Shown piece after piece: positions 56,214 through 64,000 of a DNA stretch of 64,000 nucleotides. The notes under the pieces are model-generated. The model was not told where the DNA came from, ran no database searches, and saw only the letters and a program-made list of their open reading frames with translations. Made by a program: the position numbers and the translations under genes. Origin of the DNA: Bacteroidales bacterium (GTDB lineage Bacteria > Bacteroidota > Bacteroidia > Bacteroidales > P3); the NCBI GenBank assembly GCA_017480785.1, contig JAFURZ010000004.1, forward strand, positions 1-64,000. The letters are read 5' to 3'. The stretch's first letter is position 1. Each line of letters starts with the position of its first letter.

Positions 56214-57881
56214 ATGAGAAACAAACGACTACTACTGTCGGCCCTGGCATGTATGCTGGGCGGAGCCGCCGGCGCCCAGGGCATCATGGGCGGCCACGTG
56301 ACGGGCAACATACAGCTCGACGGGCAGATGAGCCATGCCGACTCGGTCATCGGTGCCGCGGACGTGCCTGAAAAGCTCAAGCTCAACGCCCGCGCCGACA
56401 TATTGTACACCAACGGCGACTTCAGTGCCGGCCTGCGCTTCGAGGCCTATCAGACTCCCCTGCTGGGATTCAATCCGCAGTACACCGGTCAGGGCATAGC
56501 CCACTACTTCGTCAGCTACAAGGCCCGCCGCATCAGCGTGACGGCAGGCAACTTCTACGAGCAGTTCGGCTCGGGCATGATACTGCGTGCCTATGAGGAC
56601 CGCTACCTGGGGCTCGACAACGCCCTGCTGGGCCTCAACGTCACGCTGCGTCCCGTCGAGGGCCTCACGGTCAAGGCACTGGCCGGCAAGCAGCGCGTCT
56701 ACTGGGACTACGGCCAAGGGCTGGTGCGCGGAATGGACGCCGAGGCCGACCTCAACAGTCTCATCAAACCCCTCGCCGACAGCAAGCTGCACCTGACCCT
56801 GGGCGCCGGCTTCGTGTCAAAGTACGAGGACGACGAGAGCATACCCTCGGCCGCCGACCCTTCCAGCCGCCTCAACCTGCCGCTCAACGTGGGGGCCGGC
56901 TCCGTGCGACTCAACCTCGACTACGGCCACTTCACCCTCCAGAGTGAATACGCCCGCAAAGGACAGGACCCGTCGAAAATCAACGACTTCATCTACCGAC
57001 CGGGCGAAGCGCTGATGGTCAACATGAGCTACTCCCGCCGCGGCCTCAGCGCCAGCCTGCAGGCCAAACACATCGACAACATGGGATTCAAGTCGGTGCG
57101 TAGCCAGGCCGGCGAGATGCTCTTCATCAACTACCTCCCGGCCATCAACAAGCAGTACACCTACTCCTCGCTGACCATGTTTCCCTATGTCACCCAGGTG
57201 AACGGCGAGAACGGCCTGCAGGCCGAGGTGGCCTACCGCTTCAAGAAAGGCACCCTGCTCGGTGGCAAATACGGCACCGACGTGACCCTCAACGCCTCGA
57301 CCATCTACGGCCTCGACACCGTGCAGCTTGGCGGCGCCGGCACCGAGGGCTACTCCGCCTCGTGGTTCGGCCTCGGCGACCACTACTTCACCGACGCCTC
57401 GCTCGAAGTGGAGAAGAAGCTCGGCAAGCACCTCACCCTCACCGCCATCTACTGCTACCAGGAGTTCAACCCGGCAGTCGAGGGCGAAGACCCGGGCCTC
57501 TACCACAACCACATCGTGGTGGGCGACCTGCACTGGCGCGTCAACAAAAAGCACACCCTGCACTTCAAGGCCGAATGGATGGGGAGCGACAGCCGCTACT
57601 CGCCCGACGAGGGCCTCACCGACCGCCGCGCCGGCGACTGGCTGATGGGCTTCGTGGAGTGGAGCCTCGGCAGGCACTGGTTCTTCTCGGCCAGCGACCA
57701 ATACGCCTACAACGACGGCACGGGCAACTATCCCAGCGTCGCCGTGGGCTACACGCACGGCACCACCCGTCTGCAGCTGGGCTACGGCAAGCAGCGCGAA
57801 GGACTGCTCTGCATCGGCGGCGTCTGCCGTCCCGTGCCCGCCAGCAACGGCCTCACCTTCAGCCTGAGCACCAGTTTCTAG
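56214..57881 (+). CDS. DUF6029-like outer-membrane protein
   Basis: 555 residues. Signal peptide (RLLLSALACMLGGAAGAQG), then an extended beta-barrel with a Phe end (LTFSLSTSF). It matches the DUF6029 proteins of Bacteroidota in start (GHVTGNIQLDGQ) and in the YFVSYKARRISVTAGNFYEQFG stretch. The role is unknown. I chose ATG 56214 over 56148 because the latter lies inside the palindrome and has no signal peptide. Upstream of an Omp28 lipoprotein, 27 bases away. Confidence 0.75.
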   Translation: MRNKRLLLSALACMLGGAAGAQGIMGGHVTGNIQLDGQMSHADSVIGAADVPEKLKLNARADILYTNGDFSAGLRFEAYQTPLLGFNPQYTGQGIAHYFVSYKARRISVTAGNFYEQFGSGMILRAYEDRYLGLDNALLGLNVTLRPVEGLTVKALAGKQRVYWDYGQGLVRGMDAEADLNSLIKPLADSKLHLTLGAGFVSKYEDDESIPSAADPSSRLNLPLNVGAGSVRLNLDYGHFTLQSEYARKGQDPSKINDFIYRPGEALMVNMSYSRRGLSASLQAKHIDNMGFKSVRSQAGEMLFINYLPAINKQYTYSSLTMFPYVTQVNGENGLQAEVAYRFKKGTLLGGKYGTDVTLNASTIYGLDTVQLGGAGTEGYSASWFGLGDHYFTDASLEVEKKLGKHLTLTAIYCYQEFNPAVEGEDPGLYHNHIVVGDLHWRVNKKHTLHFKAEWMGSDSRYSPDEGLTDRRAGDWLMGFVEWSLGRHWFFSASDQYAYNDGTGNYPSVAVGYTHGTTRLQLGYGKQREGLLCIGGVCRPVPASNGLTFSLSTSF

Positions 57882-57908
57882 TCACCATCATTGAACAACC
57901 CCATAACG

Positions 57909-58724
57909 ATGAAAAGAACAATCCTCATACTCGCATCCGCAGCGCTGCTTTTCGCCGCCTGCGACAAGATAAGCCCCGACAGCTTCACGCAGAGCGCCTC
58001 CGGTGGCGGCAGCAACTGGACCAACGCCAACGTGCACCGCGCCTACGTCGAAAAATACACCGGTCCCAAGTGCAAGAACTGCCCCATGGCCGACGTCACC
58101 CTCGACGCAGCCCACCATCAGTTCGGCGACCAGCTGATAATCATCAGCGTGAACCACCCCACCGGCCAGGGTGTGCCCTGGGCCGGCGAACCCGACCTGC
58201 GCACCGACGACGGCTCTGCCTGGTCGCAATACTTCGGCATCAGCGAACTGCCGTCGGCCTACCTCAACCGCGGCACCCACCAGTACACGGGCAGCATGGG
58301 TGAGATTGTGGCCGACATCGAGGCAGCCATCAACCAGACCCCGCAGGCAGGTATCGCCGTGAACGCCACCGCATCGGGCGACACCATCAGCATCAGTGTC
58401 GACGTGGAACTCTTCAGCCAGTTCAACGACGGCCTGACCCTGACGCTGGCCTTGACCGAGGACTCGCTGGTGTACAAGCAGTCGATGCCTCAAGGCGAAC
58501 CCGACGAGAACTACGTGCACAACCACATGCTCCGCGACGTCATCACAAACACTTGGGGCGAAGATATCCCCATGGACGGCCTTGCCGGCGAGCACAAGGT
58601 GGGACAATTCTCCTACACCGTCACCAACAACGACATACGGCTGGAGAACTGCCACATCGTGGCCCTGCTGGCACGCAAGAGCGACCGCAGCATAGTCAAC
58701 TGTGCCGAAACCACCGTCAACTGA
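57909..58724 (+). CDS. Omp28-like outer-membrane lipoprotein
   Basis: 271 residues. Lipoprotein signal with lipobox LFAAC. The Omp28 domain begins RAYVEKYTGPKCKNCPMADVTLD and includes a CxxC (KCKNC), giving a thioredoxin-like N-terminal lobe. ELPSAYLNRGTHQY is also typical. The neighbouring TlpA-like protein could be a partner. The start MKRTILIL is at the signal peptide. An in-frame Met six codons earlier is unsupported. Confidence 0.88.
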   Translation: MKRTILILASAALLFAACDKISPDSFTQSASGGGSNWTNANVHRAYVEKYTGPKCKNCPMADVTLDAAHHQFGDQLIIISVNHPTGQGVPWAGEPDLRTDDGSAWSQYFGISELPSAYLNRGTHQYTGSMGEIVADIEAAINQTPQAGIAVNATASGDTISISVDVELFSQFNDGLTLTLALTEDSLVYKQSMPQGEPDENYVHNHMLRDVITNTWGEDIPMDGLAGEHKVGQFSYTVTNNDIRLENCHIVALLARKSDRSIVNCAETTVN

Positions 58725-58734
58725 CAGGGCTGCA

Positions 58735-60063
58735 ATGAACAAGCGCATCCTCGGACTGGCATTGCCCAACATCATCACCAACATCACCGTGCCCCTGCTC
58801 GGCATGGTGGATATGGCCATCGTGGGGCACTTGTCGTCGAGCCATATCGGGGCCATCACCATCGGCACCTCCATCTTCAACCTCATCTACTGGAACTTCG
58901 GCTTCCTGCGCATGGGCACCAGCGGCTTCACGGCCCAGGCCTACGGCGCGCGCCGGTGGGACGAGGCAATGGCGACGCTTGTCCGCGCTTCGGTGCTCGC
59001 CCTGGCCATCGCCCTGCTACTCATCATCCTGCAATGGCCGCTGTCGAGGCTGGCTCTGGTCATCTTTGAAGGTAGCGACGAGGTGATGCGCATGGCGCTG
59101 ACCTACTTCTTCATACGCATCTGGGCCGCTCCTGCCACCCTGGGGCTTTACGCCATCAAAGGGTGGTTCATCGGCATGCAGGACTCCAAGACCCCCATGT
59201 GGATTGCCATTGTGCTTAACTGTGTCAACATCCTGGCCTCGCTGCTCTTCGTGCTCGTGCTGCACTGGGACATCGCTGGCGTGGCCCTCGGCACCGTGGT
59301 GGCCAACTATAGTGGCTTGGCATTGGCGCTCTTCTTCCTGAGAAAGAAGGTTAAAGACATCAATGGAATCCAAGCCGTCAGAGACGTCAAAGAGATACTG
59401 CGCTGGGACAGCATGAAGCGCTTCTTCAAGGTGAACAGCGACATCTTCCTCCGCACCATCTGCCTCTCGACGGTGTTCACCTTCATCACCGCCGCCAGCG
59501 GCCGCATCAGCGACGAGGTGCTGGCCATCGACGCCCTGCTGCTGCAGTTCTTCACTCTCTTCAGCTACATCATGGACGGCTTCGCCTATGCCGGCGAGGC
59601 TTTGGTGGGTCGGTATATCGGCGCCCGCCAGTCGCGTCAACTGCGCCTCTCCGTCAGGCTGCTACTGCTCTGGGGGCTGGTTCTGACGGCTGTATTCACC
59701 CTTCTCTACGCCCTCTTCAGCCAGCAGTTCCTCCACATCTTCACTTCCGACGTAACCCTCATCAACGCAGCGGGCGACTACCTCGTGTGGGTGCTCGTCA
59801 TCCCTGTGTGCGGCTTTGCGGCGTTCCTCTTCGACGGCATCTTCATCGGGGCCACCGCCAGCCGCACTATGCGCAACGCCATGTTTGTTGCCACGGCAGC
59901 TTTCTTCCTCATCTATTTTGGACAGAAGGCATACCTCGGCGACAGCCTCACCTCGCACTCGTGGAACAACACCCTGTGGATTGCATTCATGGTATTCCTT
60001 GTCCTGCGCGGTATGTTGCAAGGCCTTCGGGTGAGGAAAGACATTTACTCCCAAACGAGATGA
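58735..60063 (+). CDS. MATE family efflux transporter
   Basis: 442 residues, 12 membrane segments. Na+ or H+ coupled multidrug/toxin extrusion, DinF-like branch. Helix 1 (ALPNIITNITVPLLGMVDMAIVGHL) is clear, and MGTSGFTAQAYGA follows. The start MNKRILGLALPN is chosen because the frame before it lies in the Omp28 gene. It overlaps the patatin gene by ATGA. Confidence 0.93.
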   Translation: MNKRILGLALPNIITNITVPLLGMVDMAIVGHLSSSHIGAITIGTSIFNLIYWNFGFLRMGTSGFTAQAYGARRWDEAMATLVRASVLALAIALLLIILQWPLSRLALVIFEGSDEVMRMALTYFFIRIWAAPATLGLYAIKGWFIGMQDSKTPMWIAIVLNCVNILASLLFVLVLHWDIAGVALGTVVANYSGLALALFFLRKKVKDINGIQAVRDVKEILRWDSMKRFFKVNSDIFLRTICLSTVFTFITAASGRISDEVLAIDALLLQFFTLFSYIMDGFAYAGEALVGRYIGARQSRQLRLSVRLLLLWGLVLTAVFTLLYALFSQQFLHIFTSDVTLINAAGDYLVWVLVIPVCGFAAFLFDGIFIGATASRTMRNAMFVATAAFFLIYFGQKAYLGDSLTSHSWNNTLWIAFMVFLVLRGMLQGLRVRKDIYSQTR

Positions 60064-62306
60064 AAAGACTGTTTTTCATATTATTATTACTCACCGCCAT
60101 ACCTGCATGGTCGCAGACTGTCGACTATACCGACCATCAAGGACGGGTGGTTGACGCCACCACCGGCAAGCCGTTGCCCAACGCCAAAGTGACCCATGCC
60201 ATCGGGGGGCAATCCGATGCAAAGGGCCGTTTCACCGTCCGTTATTACAGCAACGACAGCGATAAGCGCGTCATCGTATCCCACCCTGGCTACTGCACCG
60301 ACACCTTCAGCATTGCACCCACCTTCGTCAGTCTGCGTCGCATGACATCGAAGTCACAGAAGAACCGTCCCAAAGTCGCTGTCGTGCTCAGCGGCGGTGG
60401 CGCCAAAGGGGTTGCCCACATCGGCGCCCTCAAGGTCATCGAAGAGGCCGGCATACCCATCGACATGATTTGCGGCACCAGCATGGGAGCCTTGGTCGGT
60501 GCTCTCTACTGTGTGGGCTATTCCACCGACTTCCTCGACTCACTGGTGCGTTCTCAAGACTGGGCGGCACTGCTGAGCGACCGTACCGACCCCACCAACC
60601 TCACTCTGCGACAACGCGAAGAGCAGAACACCTATGCCGTCATCCGTGGAATAGGAGGTGAACAGCCGCAACGCGGGGGCCTCATCCGTGGACGCAATCT
60701 GAACATGCTCTTCCACCGCCTCTGCAGCGAATACCTCGACAGCATCAGTTTCGACAGCCTCCCCATCCCCTTTGCCTGCGTGGCCACAGACATTGTCACC
60801 AACAAGGAAGTTGTCTTCCACAACGGGCACCTCATCCAAGCCATGCGGGCCTCGATGGCCATACCTGGAGTGTTTACCCCCGTCCGCATCGGAGACATGG
60901 TGCTCCTTGACGGCGGACTGCGCAACAACTACCCCGCCGATGTGGCCCGAGCCATGGGTGCCGATATCGTTATCGGCATCAGCGTGCAGGACCTGATGAC
61001 GCGCTCGGAAGACATCAACGACGTGGGAGCCGTCATGGGGCAGCTTATCAGCATCAACAGCCGTAACAAGTTCACCGACAACATCAAACTGAGCGACATC
61101 TTCATCCATGTCGATGTCAGCGGCTACAGTGCCGCCAGTTTCACCAATGCCTCCATCGACACCCTCCTGCGCCGCGGCGAAGAAGCCACACAGGCCCTCT
61201 GGGGCCGCTTGCTGGCATTGCGCCAGAACCACCACATCGACAGCGTGCCCTATCCGCTTCCTGACGCCAAACACGGCATCCCCGCCATGGACGACAAGCC
61301 GACTCCGGCCACCACCGTCACCCGCATTCCCATCGCCTCGGCAGGGTTCCGTTTCGACAGCGAGGAGATGGGAGCCATACAGCTGGCCGTCAAGATGCCG
61401 CTGCCGGGAGAACTTCCCATGGGCGTCACAGGCACCGTACGCCTCGGCAAACGGCTCATGGCTCGCGCCGAAGCCACCATGCTCACACCTCTCAAAGGAT
61501 TCAACCCCACCCTAGCCTACACCTTCCGCAACAACGATATAGACCTGTACACGGCCGGAAGCCGCACCTATAACGTGCGCTATCGCCAACACACCGTCGA
61601 ACTCAACCCACTCGACTTGCGTCTGCGTCGATACGACCTCCGCGCCGGTGCCCGTTGGGACTACTACAACTTCTACGGTCAGTTGCTCTCCGCCGGCGGC
61701 ACCATGCCCTCGGTCGACGACGACAGCTACATATCCTATTATGCCAAAGCCGACCTCAACACCGAGAACGACTGGTACTTCCCGACCCGTGGCAACCGGT
61801 TCCACGCCGCCTACACCTACCATACGACCAACTTCTACGGGTTCGACAATGGGATAGGCCTCAGCGACATCACGGCACACTGGCGCATCAACCTGCCATT
61901 CGGCAACCACTGGACCTTTCAACCCATGCTCTACGGCCGCTTGCTGTGGGGTGGCGAGAGCCCGCTGGCATTCTACAATATTGCCGGAGGAGAATGGTTC
62001 GGCCACACCGTCGAACAGCAGCTCCCCTTCGCCGGCATCGGCCATGCCGAGACATGCGAGCGGAACCTGGCGGCCATACAGATGCAGTTGCAATGCCAAC
62101 TATTTAAAAACCAATACCTGCTGCTGCGCATCGCCGGCGCCTACCAGACAGCTGACCTCTCGCAACTCGGCACCGACGGCCTGTTCTTTGGCGCCCAGGC
62201 TGGCTATAGCCTCAGCACCATCATCGGCCCCGTCGACGCCCGCATCGGCTACTCCAGCCACACCCGCAAACCCTACTTTTTCATCAACATCGGTCACATC
62301 TTCTAA
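60060..62306 (+). CDS. patatin-like phospholipase with outer-membrane barrel
   Basis: 748 residues. Signal peptide (MKRLFFILLLLTAIPAWSQ), a carboxypeptidase-regulatory-like Ig domain (about 20-95; GRVVDATTGKPLPNAKVT), patatin (GGGAKGVAHIGAL, nucleophile S141 in GTSMG, catalytic D284 in DGG) and a C-terminal 16-strand-like barrel of the PlpD/BamA type ending INIGHIF. This is a type Vd-like autotransporter architecture with an extra N-terminal Ig domain, which would deliver a phospholipase to the cell surface or periplasmic face. It follows the MATE gene by overlap. Confidence 0.9.
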   Translation: MKRLFFILLLLTAIPAWSQTVDYTDHQGRVVDATTGKPLPNAKVTHAIGGQSDAKGRFTVRYYSNDSDKRVIVSHPGYCTDTFSIAPTFVSLRRMTSKSQKNRPKVAVVLSGGGAKGVAHIGALKVIEEAGIPIDMICGTSMGALVGALYCVGYSTDFLDSLVRSQDWAALLSDRTDPTNLTLRQREEQNTYAVIRGIGGEQPQRGGLIRGRNLNMLFHRLCSEYLDSISFDSLPIPFACVATDIVTNKEVVFHNGHLIQAMRASMAIPGVFTPVRIGDMVLLDGGLRNNYPADVARAMGADIVIGISVQDLMTRSEDINDVGAVMGQLISINSRNKFTDNIKLSDIFIHVDVSGYSAASFTNASIDTLLRRGEEATQALWGRLLALRQNHHIDSVPYPLPDAKHGIPAMDDKPTPATTVTRIPIASAGFRFDSEEMGAIQLAVKMPLPGELPMGVTGTVRLGKRLMARAEATMLTPLKGFNPTLAYTFRNNDIDLYTAGSRTYNVRYRQHTVELNPLDLRLRRYDLRAGARWDYYNFYGQLLSAGGTMPSVDDDSYISYYAKADLNTENDWYFPTRGNRFHAAYTYHTTNFYGFDNGIGLSDITAHWRINLPFGNHWTFQPMLYGRLLWGGESPLAFYNIAGGEWFGHTVEQQLPFAGIGHAETCERNLAAIQMQLQCQLFKNQYLLLRIAGAYQTADLSQLGTDGLFFGAQAGYSLSTIIGPVDARIGYSSHTRKPYFFINIGHIF

Positions 62307-62329
62307 AACCCCCAAAACCTCTAACCCCC

Positions 62330-63031
62330 ATGACTCCTATCCACATCATCATGCCTGTCAAGGACTCGCCCGACACCACCCGCGAAGCCATCGACGCCGT
62401 GCTGCAAACCCCTGATGCGGACTTCACCGTTTACAACGACTTCAGCACGCCCGAGAACACCGCCATACTGCAGCAGCTGGCCCAAGAGCATGGATTTCAA
62501 CTCGTCAACTGGGCCGACCGCACTGACCATCCGTCACCCAACTACCGCCTCACGCTGCAGGATGCACAACAGCGGGCACTGGCGGCCGGAGCCCATCTGG
62601 TCATCGTCGAGAGCGACGTGATGCTCAAACCCGACACCATCAGGCGATTGAACTCCATGGTGGCCGACGGAGTGGGCATGGTGGCCGCTGTGACCGTCGA
62701 CAACAACGGGAATATCAACTTCCCATACCAGTATGCACGCCGCATGCAGGGAGACGTGGTGAGCACCCGCAAACGCTTCAGCTTCTGCTGCACGCTGCTC
62801 ACCAACCAGCTCCTGCAAGGAGCTGACTTCCATCAACTCGACCCGACCAAGGCCTGGTATGATGTCACCATCTCACACCAGTCCATCAAACTCGGTCTTC
62901 GCAATCTCCTGATGCTCAACAATCCCGTCGAGCACCGGCCCCACTCCTCACGGCCATGGAAGCAGCTGAAATACACTCATCCGCTGCGCTACTACTGGCA
63001 GAAAATCACCCGTAAACGCGACAGGATATGA
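62330..63031 (+). CDS. glycosyltransferase family 2 protein
   Basis: 233 residues with a GT-A fold start (IHIIMPVKDSPDTTREAIDA), YNDFSTPENTAIL and the acidic region VIVESDVMLKPDTI. No membrane segment. Probably adds a sugar to a surface polysaccharide or lipid-linked glycan, as does the next gene, with which it overlaps by ATGA. The acceptor is unknown. Confidence 0.85.
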   Translation: MTPIHIIMPVKDSPDTTREAIDAVLQTPDADFTVYNDFSTPENTAILQQLAQEHGFQLVNWADRTDHPSPNYRLTLQDAQQRALAAGAHLVIVESDVMLKPDTIRRLNSMVADGVGMVAAVTVDNNGNINFPYQYARRMQGDVVSTRKRFSFCCTLLTNQLLQGADFHQLDPTKAWYDVTISHQSIKLGLRNLLMLNNPVEHRPHSSRPWKQLKYTHPLRYYWQKITRKRDRI

Positions 63032-63777
63032 AAGTGTACAGCCTGCTGGTAGTCAAAGACGAAGCCGACATCGTCGGCCTCTCACTCACCGACGCATGCC
63101 GCTGGAGCGACAAAGTCGTTGTCTTCGACAACGGGAGTACCGACGGCACCTGGGAACTCATCCAGCAGATGGCCTCCCGGGACTCCAGGATTGTGCCATT
63201 CATGCGTTACGAAGGGCCGTTCCATATCGGACTGCGGGCCAAGGCGTTCCATGCCTTCCGGCACGAGATGGGACTGGGCGATTGGTGGTGTGTGCGCCTC
63301 GATGCCGACGAGTTCTATCCCGGCGACGTGCGTGCATTCCTCCGCCGCATACCCTGGTGGTGCCGCACAGTGAAAAAGCTCAGCACCGACTATATCATCA
63401 CCCACGAAGACCTCGACGAAGGGTTGATTAGCAGCGACTTCAGTGCTAACCGGCAGCAGATACGCTACTGCCTGCCCACCCAAAGAGCCGAACGCCGCTT
63501 CATGCGGCACTCGCCATTCCTGATATGGCTCTCCCGCTGGCGCTATCCGCACCCGTGGGGCCTGGTGGCCAAGGCTCGGATTCCTGTCGACCACTACCAG
63601 TACCGCTCTCCGGAACAGATGCAACGCCGCTATACCAACCGGAAGAAGGCCAAGGCTGACGGCTGCGGGAGTTTTTCCCACGAAACCGGCAACGGCTGGC
63701 GCGACTACCTGCGACACCGCGACGAATGCACCTATATACCGAAAGAAGGGTGCTCTTGCGAACATCCTTCCTTGTAG
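63028..63777 (+). CDS. glycosyltransferase family 2 protein (WaaE/KdtX-like)
   Basis: 249 residues. Short GT-A domain beginning MKVYSLLVVKDEADIVGLSL, VFDNGSTDGTWEL, and VRLDADEFY with the metal-binding DxD. This is the layout of lipopolysaccharide core glucosyltransferases of the WaaE/KdtX kind. The C-terminal part is basic and His/Cys-rich (ECTYIPKEGCSCEH). Its stop codon overlaps three bases of the tRNA gene on the opposite strand. Confidence 0.87.
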   Translation: MKVYSLLVVKDEADIVGLSLTDACRWSDKVVVFDNGSTDGTWELIQQMASRDSRIVPFMRYEGPFHIGLRAKAFHAFRHEMGLGDWWCVRLDADEFYPGDVRAFLRRIPWWCRTVKKLSTDYIITHEDLDEGLISSDFSANRQQIRYCLPTQRAERRFMRHSPFLIWLSRWRYPHPWGLVAKARIPVDHYQYRSPEQMQRRYTNRKKAKADGCGSFSHETGNGWRDYLRHRDECTYIPKEGCSCEHPSL

Positions 63778-63848
63778 CGGGAATCAGACTTGAACTGATG
63801 ACCTCCGGGTTATGAATCCAGCGCTCTAACCAGCTGAGCTATCCCGCC
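63775..63848 (-). tRNA. tRNA-Met (CAU), probably elongator
   Basis: 74 nt cloverleaf on the minus strand: acceptor GGCGGGA/TCCCGCT with a G-U first pair, D arm GCTC...GAGC, anticodon loop TTCATAA, T arm ATCAG-TTCAAGT-CTGAT. The anticodon stem has an A-C mismatch at its loop end (CTGGA/CCCGG). There is no initiator-type C1-A72 mismatch and no GGG/CCC stem, so elongator Met is preferred. CCA is not encoded. Confidence 0.88.
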
Positions 63849-64000
63849 ATCGTTTGAGACGTCCTCTTCATCTCGAAAACGGGTGCAAAGGTACTACTTT
63901 TTTACGACATGGCCAAATAAAATTGCAAATAATTTCTCAACTACCTATCTATTAGGTACATAAATATTTCAACCAACCACAGCACACCCCCCGCAGCATT
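63849..64000. other. right-edge intergenic region
   Basis: Holds the tRNA-Met promoter (63886-63917) and AT-rich sequence. No reading frame of note up to the window end. Confidence 0.5.
63886..63917 (-). promoter_or_regulatory. tRNA-Met promoter, -33 TTTG and -7 TACCTTTG
   Basis: On the minus strand: TTTG (63914-63917), a 20-bp spacer beginning GCCATGTCGT, and TACCTTTG (63886-63893). It differs from the promoter of the other CAU tRNA at only four of 32 positions. Confidence 0.8.

Noticed and set aside
63775-63777. Overlap of the glycosyltransferase stop codon with the tRNA as a sign of a wrong gene end
   Set aside because: The glycosyltransferase frame is well supported and a three-base antisense overlap at the discriminator end is harmless.

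Overview
The window is a GC-rich segment of a Bacteroidota (order Bacteroidales) chromosome. I infer this from four things: promoters of the Bacteroides type (TAnnTTTG at -7, sometimes TTTG near -33), two proteins with gliding-motility-type (type B) C-terminal sorting domains plus a subtilase with a type A domain (type IX secretion cargo), families largely confined to Bacteroidota (DUF6029-, DUF6427-, GldH- and Omp28-like), and start sites without obvious Shine-Dalgarno sequences. Genus cannot be fixed from the sequence. There is no transposase, phage gene, rRNA or CRISPR array. Most of the window is core genome.

Layout. 1-3.2 kb: end of a DUF6261-like gene, then a three-gene unit (cupin, Crp/Fnr regulator, DUF1858/DUF438/PAS protein) behind a palindromic Crp/Fnr-type box. 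3.2-7 kb: a one-domain MGMT, a CobW-type metal GTPase and Rho with a long disordered segment. 7-10.9 kb: gcvH, a MntA/HepT toxin-antitoxin pair, a zinc-ribbon/CFI-box protein, ilvE and a CAU tRNA. 11-15.3 kb: ruvX-def-TPR lipoprotein-PPDK-like protein. 15.4-21.2 kb, minus strand: dnaX (split by an in-frame TAG), dapF, ligA and a PagL-like lipid A deacylase. 21.4-30.4 kb: topA, a glycosyltransferase, an outer-membrane barrel, coaD, recG, a GNAT remnant and mltG. 30.7-36 kb: two large tandem T9SS cargo paralogues. 36-39.5 kb: asd, a GldH-like lipoprotein and uvrC. 39.6-46.2 kb, minus strand: hflX, a ThrE-type exporter, a membrane protein, a U32 peptidase, an esterase and a lipoprotein. 46.4-49.3 kb: korA-korB. 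49.6-63.8 kb: secreted subtilase, DUF6427, rnhB, dapA, polyprenyl synthase, thioredoxin, DUF6029, Omp28, MATE, patatin-barrel and two glycosyltransferases, ending in a minus-strand tRNA-Met.

The most unusual property is the density of short palindromic repeats, many of them inside conserved genes and kept in frame. One family is a 35-bp GC-rich element whose translation contains peptides such as PSPIGEG or PRPLSDWRG. It occurs in cobW, in the PagL-like gene (three sites) and in the GNAT gene (several sites). A second class consists of hairpins with heptad-repeat arms, found in dapF, uvrC, mltG, ligA, asd and the ThrE-type gene. The dapF and uvrC copies encode nearly the same extra peptide, which argues for a dispersed element rather than independent slippage. 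Intergenic regions carry related long palindromes, including a 55-bp perfect inverted repeat present twice. Other points are the TAG that splits dnaX at the gamma/tau boundary, a PPDK-like protein without its C-terminal barrel, and two distant tRNA genes with almost identical promoters.
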